DNA of 64,000 bases from Mesostigma viride (Eukaryota; Streptophyta; Mesostigmatophyceae; Mesostigmatales; Mesostigmataceae). Below the pieces are notes generated by a model. The model was not told the DNA's origin, searched no databases, and saw nothing but the letters and a program-made list of their open reading frames with translations. The translations under genes were made by a program, and so were the position numbers. Positions 1 through 10,321 of this stretch are shown in pieces. The stretch's first letter is position 1. Every line of letters begins with the position of its first letter. The stretch is taken from assembly GCA_009746045.1 (NCBI GenBank), contig RPFO01000253.1, positions 3,478,636-3,542,635 of the forward strand, read 5' to 3'.

Positions 1-960
<960 letters not shown>

Positions 961-1024
961 TACCCCCCCCCCTTTTACAAACACCATAATTCTGCCAACG
1001 TCACTCTTCCTGGACCGTGTGATA

Positions 1025-1429
1025 GTTACGCCCGCCGTCGTTTCTTGTCTTACTGGAAGAGCACATGACCAACATTGGTTGTGCTAGTTACGCCCGCCGT
1101 CGTTTCTTTTGCCTTTTCGATGTCGAAATATATCTCGGGAAAGATGCACCCCCGTCAGTTAACTTGTCATCTTGTAAGCTCAATCTTTCCATGATAGTTA
1201 CGCCCGCCGTCGTTTCTTTTGCATCTTCGATGTCGAAGTGTTTGTCGTGAAAGTTGCATCCCCGTCAGCTTCTTGTAAGATCAATGTTTCATGATAGTTA
1301 CGCCCGCCGTCGTTTCTTTTTTATTTTCGATGTCGAAGAATATGTCGTGAAAGTTGCAGCGCGTTCGTGTCCATTGTGATCTTGTGATATCAAAGTTTCC
1401 CATGATAGTTACGCCCGCCGTCGTTTCTG
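1025..1429 (+). repeat. Tandem array of five hairpin motifs
   Basis: Five copies of the hairpin core ACGCC-CGCC-GTCGT, preceded by GTT and followed by TTTCT, start at 1025, 1087, 1197, 1297 and 1408. They sit in degenerate units of about 100-110 bp (the first spacing is 62). The units also share a perfect inverted repeat CTTCGA-TG-TCGAAG and a phrase like GAAAGTTGCATCCCCGTCAG. The array lies just upstream of the first ORF of the island and is related to the single copies further down. Confidence 0.9.
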
Positions 1430-1538
1430 TTGCTTCTCGTTCGTTTAAAATATCTAATGAAGTTTTTACCATCGTTCACCTAAAACAAATTACTTTAAAT
1501 CTGCACCCGTTAAACCACACCCCCCTCGAAATGACTCC

Positions 1539-1778
1539 ATGGTTGCAGAACAAATGTCAGAAGAAGAACAAAAAAAATGCTTCGGAAACCACAAGCGCAA
1601 AAGGAAAGCCGATGACAATTTAGAGACCCTCTCGGAGGATGTGCCGGAGTTGGTTTCTTCGGATGACGAGTTTGAATACTCAAAAACATCAGGGGGACAA
1701 GTTCTTGAGAAAGCATGGAAGGTGTTTGTGACAAACGCGTTTGTGGAATGGATAAAAAAAAACTATTCCGAGGAATAG
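1539..1778 (+). CDS. Small charged protein, unknown function (79 aa)
   Basis: I do not recognise this protein. It is highly charged, with a basic KRKRK stretch near residue 20 that could act as a nuclear signal, an acidic middle (SSDDEFE), and a C-terminus rich in aromatic and charged residues (VEWIKKNYSEE). A second in-frame ATG at 1554 lies 5 nt after a TTGCAG that could be a splice acceptor, so the true start may be there. An AATAAA at 1798 and the next ORF follow closely. Support is compactness, a polyadenylation signal and setting, not homology. Confidence 0.5.
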   Translation: MVAEQMSEEEQKKCFGNHKRKRKADDNLETLSEDVPELVSSDDEFEYSKTSGGQVLEKAWKVFVTNAFVEWIKKNYSEE

Positions 1779-1797
1779 TAACTTGTTATTATAAAAT

Positions 1798-1803
1798 AAT
1801 AAA
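1798..1803 (+). terminator. AATAAA polyadenylation-type signal
   Basis: AATAAA 20 nt after the stop of the 79-aa ORF, inside an AT-rich 68-nt gap before the MYND gene. Assigned by position only. Confidence 0.4.
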
Positions 1804-1846
1804 TTAATGTTTATGAATTTTTTTGTTCGTTTTTTCCCTGAAAAAG

Positions 1847-2602
1847 ATGGAGTCCGAGATCGTGAATGAAGTCTACGGAAGCGTCCTTCAAAACGTTTTC
1901 AAACAAGTTCGCTTTCTGTCGCGTGTCATATTCGAGGAAGTTCGAGTCGCGCAGGAGAGGACAGGCCGCCACTTGGCCGTTTTATTGGCGTTTGATTCGT
2001 TCAGCCAAATGGAGAGAATTATGTACGCCCAGCTAGCTGATATGAACTTCTGTATTCAAGAGGGTTTTTTCAGACCACAGATGGATCTAAGAGTGCCCAT
2101 AGACCCAAGGACGGAGTTCCGCCTTTTGGTGTCGTTCATTACAAAGGGGCCAAAGATAGAGTTGGGGGAAGAGGAAGGGGCTCAGCTTGGGTGCACCTAC
2201 GGGCGCGCATTTTACCCGAATGTTACGCATTCTCTGCGCGTGAGGGCTGATGCATGTGTAGGGGCAGTACCCCTCAACATGAACTTTTTCTTGCTCTCTG
2301 ACCCGATCGTGAGGGATGGGGATCGCATGCGTAGTACGCGAAAGTGCTCCAAGGAGGGGTGTGGGTGCGAAACAGGACCTCATATCAAGTGGTGTAGAGG
2401 ATGTAGGGATGCCAGATATTGCAGTGAGGAGTGCCAGCGTGCGGACTGGAGTAGGCATAAGGATAGATGCGAACGTCTGAGGCAAGCGAGGGAGGTGCTG
2501 GCAGGGGTGAAGTGGGGGGTTAACGTGACGACGATACTGGATAAAACTATGGGGTCTGATGTCGACTTCTCCTTCAACTTCCACGACGGCTCTGCCTCTT
2601 AG
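1847..2602 (+). CDS. MYND zinc-finger protein (251 aa)
   Basis: Residues about 167-208 form a MYND-type zinc finger: paired Cys, then WCRGC, YCSEEC, QRADW, and HKDRC at the end, matching the family order C..C-CxxC-YCxxxCQ-x3-W-x2-HKxxC. MYND fingers bind two zinc ions and usually mediate protein-protein contacts, often in transcription regulators. The first 165 residues resemble nothing I know. The start was chosen as ATG at 1847, directly after a T-rich run ending in AAAAAG; a more upstream start would need a non-ATG codon. The gene follows the 79-aa ORF by 68 nt and precedes a 66-aa ORF by 94 nt on the same strand. Function beyond zinc and protein binding is unknown. Confidence 0.8.
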   Translation: MESEIVNEVYGSVLQNVFKQVRFLSRVIFEEVRVAQERTGRHLAVLLAFDSFSQMERIMYAQLADMNFCIQEGFFRPQMDLRVPIDPRTEFRLLVSFITKGPKIELGEEEGAQLGCTYGRAFYPNVTHSLRVRADACVGAVPLNMNFFLLSDPIVRDGDRMRSTRKCSKEGCGCETGPHIKWCRGCRDARYCSEECQRADWSRHKDRCERLRQAREVLAGVKWGVNVTTILDKTMGSDVDFSFNFHDGSAS

Positions 2603-2696
2603 AAAAACTTGAAATGTAGAGTAATAACTTGTTTATATGATGTTATATTTAATGTTTAATGTTTATAACGTATCATTTTCCTCCTACGCGCAGGAA

Positions 2697-2897
2697 ATGG
2701 TGGAGGTTAAGGAGAGTTTGGCCAAAAGGCAAAGGACCGACACACTTCGACATAATGGAAGGAGTCTTCCATTGTACATCAAAAAAATAGTCGAGGATTA
2801 CTGGCTCGCTTCCGACTCGACTCCTCGTCCGAGTCCGGTGATACCGGACAGTGTCAAAGTCTGGAAGGTTTCAGCACATCAATCGCACATTGAATAG
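2697..2897 (+). CDS. Small basic protein, unknown (66 aa)
   Basis: Starts three bases after a pyrimidine-rich stretch ending in CGCGCAG, like its neighbours. The protein has a basic start (KRQRT), a hydrophobic/charged centre (LPLYIKKIVEDYW) and a Ser/Pro-rich tail. No domain recognised. It is followed by a hairpin motif at 2931 and two AATAAA signals at 2979 and 2991, fitting a short transcription unit. Its small size leaves doubt that it is coding. Confidence 0.45.
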   Translation: MVEVKESLAKRQRTDTLRHNGRSLPLYIKKIVEDYWLASDSTPRPSPVIPDSVKVWKVSAHQSHIE

Positions 2898-2930
2898 ATA
2901 ATGTTTTATCGCCATATTGCTGTTCGACAA

Positions 2931-2952
2931 GTTGCGCCTTGGGGCGTTTCTT
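2931..2952 (+). repeat. Hairpin motif copy
   Basis: GTT followed by stem GCGCC, loop TTGG, stem GGCGT, then TTTCTT. Five paired bases (one G-U if transcribed). It lies 34 nt after the stop of the 66-aa ORF and upstream of AATAAA, so it would sit in that gene's 3' UTR. Confidence 0.85.
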
Positions 2953-2978
2953 TGCGCCAAATTTAAACCTTCGTATTA

Positions 2979-2996
2979 ATAAACAAGTACAATAAA
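2979..2996 (+). terminator. Two AATAAA signals
   Basis: AATAAA at 2979-2984 and again at 2991-2996, between the 66-aa ORF and the next gene. Likely polyadenylation signals by position. Confidence 0.45.
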
Positions 2997-3061
2997 AAAA
3001 TTTCAAAACGTTTTTTGAATTTTATTTTCCGGGGCCGGTATGTTATCGTAACTTGTCGCAG

Positions 3062-3928
3062 ATGTCCGGTTCGACGGAAGATTCGTCCGATTCGTCTAGT
3101 CACCTCCTGATGGAGGATTGGCAACGACTTCAACAACACCAAGCGGTTGCCACTGTCATTCAGAGTGTTGCTCGCTCAATAGGGGCGCCGCGCAAGTGTG
3201 ATGTGTCCACTTGCAAGAAAACCGCTCTCGGATTTGACTTGTATTGCCGAAAGCACGAAGAACATTCTCGTCACATCGAAAATGCCCTCAGTCGCGGACT
3301 TGGAATGGCGGGCGCCCTCGGACCTGGATTGGCGGGGGGGGCCCTGCGACTTCGCCTGGACATGACTGTCGGAGAGGTCGTGGGTGTAAATTTTGATTTC
3401 ACCAGGGGAGACGAGTACTTCCTTGAAGATTGGATAGTCAAAGACTCCGCGACAGGTGCGGACTTGGCAAAGGGAGGCTACGTTGCCGGCGCCCAAGAAA
3501 ATGGTTGGAGTAGCTTGAGATGCTTTTTGATGACGACACCTTTTGCCGACTCGCGTGACACGGATGTAAGCGAACTTTATCGGCGTATGTGTTTTGCACT
3601 CGCCGACATTCCGCTGATAACTCAACGAGAGTTCGATTTTCGCGTGGAAACAAAAGCCAAAGCGATTGTATCCGGCGTGAAGGCGATTGTGGAGGAGGAG
3701 CAGGATTCTCTGTGTGCAGAGTATTTGGAGAGAGTGGCCCCGATGAAGACGAGGAGGTCCGAAATCTATCCTGACACCGGCAACAAGGAGGCAAAGTTGG
3801 TGGCCGCCAAAGAAGAGATGTTCGCTCGTGTCGATGAAATGGCGGCGAAAGAGGTTCCGAGAGTTCGCTCGATCGGTTGTTGCAAAACCTGCAGAGAGTG
3901 GAACGAGTCGCGGGACAGTCTATATTGA
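3062..3928 (+). CDS. CX4C-X10-CX2H protein, unknown family, copy 1 (288 aa)
   Basis: Residues about 44-63 contain C-DVST-C-KK-x8-C-RK-H, a four-ligand zinc-binding pattern with exactly the same spacing as in the next gene, so the two look like paralogues. The N-terminus is Ser/Asp-rich. The middle has a Gly-rich hydrophobic turn and then a mixed alpha/beta-like region. Near the C-terminus is a second Cys cluster (GCCKTC). The ATG follows immediately after TTGTCGCAG, and GTATGTT sits only 24 nt upstream of that AG, so either a very short leader intron or a trans-splice acceptor could define the start. A hairpin motif begins 6 nt after the stop. I do not recognise the family. Confidence 0.72.
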   Translation: MSGSTEDSSDSSSHLLMEDWQRLQQHQAVATVIQSVARSIGAPRKCDVSTCKKTALGFDLYCRKHEEHSRHIENALSRGLGMAGALGPGLAGGALRLRLDMTVGEVVGVNFDFTRGDEYFLEDWIVKDSATGADLAKGGYVAGAQENGWSSLRCFLMTTPFADSRDTDVSELYRRMCFALADIPLITQREFDFRVETKAKAIVSGVKAIVEEEQDSLCAEYLERVAPMKTRRSEIYPDTGNKEAKLVAAKEEMFARVDEMAAKEVPRVRSIGCCKTCREWNESRDSLY

Positions 3929-3933
3929 TATGA

Positions 3934-4095
3934 GTTGCGCCCGCCGGCGTTTCTCTGGTCTTGAATGCCCCCCCTCTACATACACATTATATTGTCTGGA
4001 CATTCGTATGTAGTGACAATCGTAGTCGATGTGATTGCCATTCGTTTGTACGTAGAAAGTGGTTGTTGAGGAAGTTGCGCCCCAGGGCGTTTCTT
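3934..4095 (+). repeat. Two hairpin motifs in the intergenic gap
   Basis: Copy at 3934: GCGCC-CGCC-GGCGT, fully paired (one G-U), 6 nt after a stop codon. Copy at 4074: GCGCC-CCAG-GGCGT, also fully paired although its loop and stem edge differ. The core keeps GTT before and TTTCT after. The gap is 280 nt and carries AATAAA at 4146. Confidence 0.85.
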
Positions 4096-4145
4096 TGTTG
4101 CATTTTCTTCAAATTTTAGCTCGCATAAATAGATGAAGATGACTT

Positions 4146-4151
4146 AATAAA
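4146..4151 (+). terminator. AATAAA polyadenylation-type signal
   Basis: Lies 218 nt after the stop of the 288-aa gene and 58 nt before the next ATG, in a T-rich gap. Positional assignment. Confidence 0.4.
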
Positions 4152-4208
4152 TGCCAGTTTTTTTTAATAATATAAACTACTCGCGGCCGGTATGTTCTGG
4201 TTTCGCAG

Positions 4209-4943
4209 ATGTCCAGTCTGACGGTCGACATAAGGGGACGTCCATATCAGGACGCTGTTTTCCGGATTTTTGAGAAGGATCCCGAAAAGAAGTGCCGGGA
4301 TAGGAAATGTAAAAAGCTGTCAATTACCGACATGGGTCTGTGTGGGGAACACATCGTAGCTTTTGGAAAGGACATGATTTCCCGTCATTTGCAACAATAC
4401 GTTGACAACAATTGTGTGGGAGGGGCGCAGATGGACGTCCTTCTTGAGGATGGAGTGGACGGAGCCAAAAGGGCTGTAATTCGGCTGTCGGAAATGGATG
4501 ATGACAAAGAGGACGTGAACATTCGCCTTAAGAGGCACGACGATAACACGGCCGATTGTGTGTTTGGGTCTCGAGGAGTGGCGGATGAGAGGCAGGTCTT
4601 CCATGATGCCGCGGAGAAGGTGGTGGAATGGATGATGGGTTGGTCAAATCTTGACGTTCGCATATTCAACCGTCTGACGTCTGATTTCCTTCTCCGGGGA
4701 AGTTTCAAGATGGTTGACCGTGCAAGGCAGTCCAGGAACCAGGTATCCGTTTCCATGGCCAGTCCGATCGCACGCATGATTGAGGGGGGCCCTCTTCCGC
4801 GCAACCTTGCCTCGAGATTTCGAAAATACCGTGAAGGGCTCGACCGAAAATCAGCAGCGATTTCCCATTCGCGAACCACTTATGGGTCGACGGAGGTGGT
4901 AACGGAATTTTTTTGCATTTCCTTGCCAATTGATTCTTTATGA
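4209..4943 (+). CDS. CX4C-X10-CX2H protein, copy 2 (244 aa)
   Basis: Near residues 30-49 the protein has C-RDRK-C-KK-x8-C-GE-H, the same zinc-ligand spacing and central KK as the 288-aa neighbour. It then diverges: a charged segment around residue 100 (DDDKED), a Trp-rich helix (VVEWMMGW) and a basic C-terminal half. The ATG directly follows TTTCGCAG, and the 12-mer GGCCGGTATGTT lies just upstream, identical to that before the neighbour; if GTATGT..CAG were a leader intron it would be only 19 nt. It may be a tandem duplicate that has diverged. Function unknown; zinc or nucleic-acid binding is an inference. Confidence 0.72.
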   Translation: MSSLTVDIRGRPYQDAVFRIFEKDPEKKCRDRKCKKLSITDMGLCGEHIVAFGKDMISRHLQQYVDNNCVGGAQMDVLLEDGVDGAKRAVIRLSEMDDDKEDVNIRLKRHDDNTADCVFGSRGVADERQVFHDAAEKVVEWMMGWSNLDVRIFNRLTSDFLLRGSFKMVDRARQSRNQVSVSMASPIARMIEGGPLPRNLASRFRKYREGLDRKSAAISHSRTTYGSTEVVTEFFCISLPIDSL

Positions 4944-4983
4944 GGGACATAGAGTTGTTTGTATAGAGAGTGAATTGACGAAA

Positions 4984-5118
4984 GTTGCGACGGCGGTCGC
5001 ATCTTTTAGTGCGTCGTTCTCTTGTTATGAATCTCTGTTCATTCTGAATTATAACGTTGTTTGTACCTTGACATAATGATGCATTTTTTGTATTGAGTTG
5101 CGACGTGGGGCGCATCTT
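4984..5118 (+). repeat. Two hairpin motifs before the large gene
   Basis: Copy at 4984: GCGAC-GGCG-GTCGC, a perfect five-pair stem that differs from other copies on both sides of the stem. Copy at 5097: GCGAC-GTGG-GGCGC, with one internal A-G mismatch. Both end in ATCTT instead of TTTCT. They lie in the 222-nt gap between the 244-aa gene and the large gene. Confidence 0.82.
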
Positions 5119-5165
5119 CCTGCTGACTCGTATGTTTTTTCCAATTTTTTTGTTTTGTGTTGCAG

Positions 5166-8100
5166 ATGGAAAAGGGCGGCCCTACATCGCAGGTGGTCGG
5201 CGACTCTCCCCCTAGGGGGGAAGGGTCAGAAGGGCAACCAGTTCAGGCCCAAGGCGCCTCCCCACAACAGCCTCCTCACAAGCGTGCAAGGGAGGGCACG
5301 CCGCCCCCAATGGTGGAATCTGGTGTCAGCTTTGCCGCGGTCACTGGGAAGGATGAGTACCACGGTGGTCTTGAGATGGTGGACGATCCGGTTAAGCGGA
5401 TTCAGATTGAGCGGTTTGAGCGACTCGCGAATGGCACTCGTGAACAGCAATTCGCGCTGTACCAAGACATCCTTAATGACAAACCTGAAGTCGCCAAGGT
5501 GCCTTATACCTCCAAGCGCACATTCATGCCTCGTTTCGAAACCCTGCTCCAGCAGGAGCTAAGGTTGCGTCGGTTGGCTCAGAATGCGCCAGAGACAGTA
5601 GCCGCCGCGCCCTCCCATGCCGCGCCTGCCGCAGTAGCCCAAAAGAGGGGGGAGAGTGTGCACGAGTCGGCCGCAGTGCCCTCAACCGCAAGGGATCCCC
5701 CCGCGACTTCCAAGCCGGTCGCGACGGGCGATATGCCCCCGCCGCGGCAGAGGGGAAGGGGGAAGGGGGTCGATGGAGGGGAAGTCCTCGATGTTTTCGA
5801 TATGACGCTGGGCAATTTGGAAGGTGGCGGGCCGATCTTCGTAAGTCTCCGCCCATTAAATTGATGTCGTGAAATACAATACGCATTTTTTTGCAATATT
5901 CGCCAGACATGTCATTTCCGACAACTAAGCGGATTTTTACTTTCCGTTGAAATGTTCGCAGGGCCGGCAAGAGGATGTTGGTGCAAGAGAAGCCCGCTCA
6001 ATGGCGGGAAGCACCCAGGTACATGAGTGCGTCAGATTCCTCTCCGGTTTACTTGTATTGAAAAGGTTTGCGTGCGTATATCCTTGTTTATTTTTGTAGT
6101 AATTTTTTTCTTGTGAATGGACAATCGCGTTTGCTATTTTTACAGGGAAGTCCGTTCGAGCAGCAAGAGGGCGGTGACAGGAGGGGAAGTGGATCTTACG
6201 GTGGTTCCACTGCAGAGGGGGGAAGGGTAAGTTACCGTTGACTTACAAATTGAAAGTTTAGGTTCGTCCTCAATTGACAGAGTTACGACGGCCGGCGTTT
6301 CTCTACACTTTTCTTACATTAAAAATCTTCCGTTGATAATGTTCTTGCAGGAAGCCGGTCGTCAGGGTGGGGCAAATCTCCAGGGAGAGGGGGCTATCGC
6401 TGTCGGTGAGCCTGTGTCAGAGGGCGCGGGTGGAAGCGACGGCGATACTGCGAAAATGACACGCTTTAAGGAGCAAGCGGATGCTTATCAACTGAAGAAG
6501 TTGGCAAAGTGGGTTGTGGCCGAGGTGAGAACGGAAACAGCCCCACCTGAGGTACGGAACCAGATGATGACTCTCCATCAAGTCGCTGAGTTGATCGTGA
6601 AGAATGCGTGCGCGCCCGATGGCGCCACACAGCCTGAGGAGATCCCGAGCGCCAAGGCCTTGATAAAGTGGATGGAGGAGAACCTGTTCGAGGGCAAAGG
6701 GAAGGAGAGGAAGTGTAAACTGAAGACGGTGACGATGGCGGACGCCAAGACTCTGATCAAGATGTTGAAGGAACACGATGCCCGCCGGGACAAGTCTCCG
6801 AAGATCGCGAAGGGGTCGAAGAAAGCGGCTGAAGCAGCAGCGGTTGAGGGGAATGAGGTAAGTCTACCTCTGTTGTGAGGGGGGCTTTGTTCTTGAGGTC
6901 CAGGTTTCATGTAGGTTGCGACGGCCGGCGTTTCTCAAGTGTGACACTTACTTCCTTTTGACTAACACTTACTTCCTTTCCTGATTTCGCATCGTTGAGG
7001 GAAATGAGCCAAGTGTACCTCTGTTGTGAGGGGGGCTCTGATCTTGAGGTTTAGGTTTCATCTAGGTTGCGACGGCCGGCGTTTCTCAAGTGTGACATTT
7101 ACTTTATTCCTTTCGGTTATGCTTTCCTGATTTTTTCATATCATTGTTAAGGGGAACGAGGTAAGTATACCTCTGTCGTGAGGGGGGCTTTGATGTTGAG
7201 GTTCAGGTTTCATGTAGGTTGCGACGGCCGGCGTTTCTCAATCGGCATTTACTTTATTCCTTTTGGTTATGCTTTCCTGATTTTTTCGCATCAACGCAGT
7301 ACGTGCAGGCCGAGAGGGCGACCCACGCGGCCATCCTGTACTCAATCAGCCTCGACCAGCACGCGCGCCGCGAGAACATGAAAATAGATAGTACGTGGAC
7401 TGCTGCCGTCGACGAACACCAGAAGGGACTCTCCGAAGCACTTGCGACCTACAAGGGGAAGGCGCTGAAGGGAAAGGGGAAAGGAAAGGAGGTGGAGGTT
7501 GCGGATGCTCCCGTGTCTCTGCTTGAGAAATGGGAGAAGTCCCCGGTGTCGCAGGATGATGATGACATCCTGGATGTGAACGATGAGATCGCGAAGGGCA
7601 AACGGTTGCGGAAGCAGCTTGCCGTTCAGCCTCGGGACCTCGATGAGATGTCCAAAGCCTTGGTGCATCGAAATCGGGTGTGGACAAGGAACCTGTTCGT
7701 GGGGCCTCAGAAGCTCCTCGCACGAGACTTGCATCTGTCTAGAGCCGAGCAGAACGCCACCATTTTTGCAAACTCGGAGTCCGACTACGGCCACGACAAG
7801 CTGGTGATTCCTGTGTGGCGGTACTCGTTCCAGTTTTTGGCTGACCGGTGCCCCAACAGTTTTCATGACTGGATGAAAAAGGAAGGCACCCAGCGTCAGC
7901 TCGCGCAACTCTTCGGGGAGATGGGGGGGCACGGACAATGAAGGCTGGCTACGCTCGCGCAATGACTGACAAAGAGATTGATATCTACCTGCGAACGAGC
8001 TCGGCCAAGGGAATGGCCGAAGCTGCTTCCACCGCGGTTCTGACAGGACCGGCCGATATTCTGGACTCACTTAAGCCCGTGGACGTGAGAAAGGCCGCGC

Positions 8101-10277
8101 TTTTGGACAGTTTGTGCAAGTCCGCCTGGGAGATGGCTCCACTCGAGAAGAAGACACCGTTGCCGCCAGCCATTTGCGGCTTTCTCGTGCTGGACGGGAA
8201 CCACTTTACCACACTCATCAAATCGGTGAAATTCGAACTGGTCACCGACAATATGACGGTGGACCAAAGATCTGTGTGGTACCAGGCAATGCTGAATGGT
8301 TTCATGAAGGCGGAAAAGCTCAGGGTCGTTGCGCGGGGAGGGAAGGAGCAGGAGGTCACGAAGACCGTGGCCGCGGCGAAGCTGGAGGAGTGGGCAACTG
8401 ATTGGACGAATTTCGGGGGGGTGGACGTGCAGATGCTCAAGGGTGAGACCATCCTGCCGACCTGGTGGCAGATCCGTGAACAGAAGGTAAGCCAGGTTGC
8501 GACCGCCGGCGTTTCTATAAGTGGTTTTCTTGTGTTAATTTCAGTATGCCATTAGTTCGGTCAAGATGCGACCGCCGGCGTTTCTATAAGGGGTTTTCAT
8601 GTTCCACCTTAGCATGCCATATTTTGGTCAAGATGCGACCGCCGGCGTTTCTGTCAGTCGTATTCTTGTTCTCAGTTGAGTTGTGCTTATTTGGGAGGAC
8701 TGTCGATGTGTCTCTGCGCGTTGTTGCCCTACGGGGATGCAGGTTACCGAACAAGTCGGCAAGATGATCGAAGTTGTCAGGCAGCTCGGGAACGCCATGA
8801 ACGCCGAGGACACAGCCCAAGCCAAGGCAACGTGGGGCTCAGCGCTGGGGGATGTGCACCGGGCCTACCAGGCATATGGACCCGTCAAGAGAGGGAAGGG
8901 CGTGTCTCTCCCAACTCCTCTGTACGGCAAGATCTGGGCGATTGTGAAGCCCTTTTGGCAGAAAGGAGAGCAAGCCAAGGCCGAAGGGGACGGCGCAGGC
9001 GACAAGGCAGGAGGGGCTGAAGAGACGGACAAGTGGGGGCCGGACCAGAAGAACTTCATGCAGCGCTGGCTGTTCTGGTGTGAGGACCCTTTGAAGCCCG
9101 CTGTCGACGGCAAGCCGGCGATCGCACAGGATATCGCGGCTCGGCAAGACTTCCTTGACACGCGCCCTAAAGACAAGGCGCACGAACTGTCCATTTTCAC
9201 CGCGCATCGGGAACTTGCGAGTTTCCAGTACTTCGACAGCCTGATCCAAGCGCCGATCATGTCCTGTGAGGCCCCTCCCAGCAACCTGATAAAAATAATG
9301 GAAGTCGCCAAGAATTTGATAGAGGCGGCAAAGCAATTCGCCCACATCAAGTTCCTGGAGAACCCCGAGCTGATGGCCGCTTGCAAACAACTAAACGGGA
9401 CTTTCGACCCCGTATTGGTGAGGGAGCACGTGTTTGGCGTGAAGCTGAAGGGCACCGTCGCCACGGACCTCGACAAGTTCATCGCCGACTGCCGCCTGAC
9501 CAGAGACTTTTGGCGGGTGATCGTCACGGCCACGAGGGCGATCATTCTCACGCTGAGGGACCTTCCGCCGGCTAAAAGGAAAGTGGTCGACCAGAAGGAC
9601 TGGAAGTTCCCGAGAGGGCTGCTCGCTTCCCACCCCCGTCATTTGTATGACGATTTGGGGGTGAAGACCAAACATCTGCTGGGTGTGCCACAGCAGGAGG
9701 CGGCGGCGGAGGAGGAGGTGCAGGCGGCGGCTAAGGAGGAGGGGACTGCCAAGGCCAAGAGGGGGTGGTGGGACAGGCTGGAAGCCTTCACCTATTGGGA
9801 CGGGGTGAAGATGGGACCCGACTGGATCGCATACAGGACAATGACATGGAAGGAAAACGAAAAAAGAAAGGATCTGGTGGTGACGAAGGTGGTGGACGAG
9901 TTGTACACGGGGTCTGAAGACCTTCCTGGGAAGCTGAAGGACCAGGCGTTTGCTGTGCTGGACCTGACAGCTGACAGCAACGAGAAGTGGAGGAACCTGC
10001 GCGAGTGGGATCAAGACTGTATTCCGGTCGACAGCCAGATACCCTTACCCTCCTCCCGTTTGAGGTATGCCGCGTGGGATGTGGTTGACCAGATCACCAA
10101 GGCCCTGTTGAAGGGACCCTCCAGAGTTCTGCTGGTGTTCGGGTTACCCGCCCATATCCGCCGGTGGAAGCGCCTGGTCCGACTTATCAAATATCGGCTT
10201 CTTGAAGATGGGTGGCAAGACGTCGACATGGACTTTGCCGTGGTCGTGGACGACGAAGACGACGGGGATCATCATTC

Positions 10278-10321
<44 letters not shown>

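Noticed and set aside
2087-2584. Minus-strand ORFs opposite the MYND gene
   Set aside because: Antisense shadows; the plus strand carries the recognisable zinc finger.
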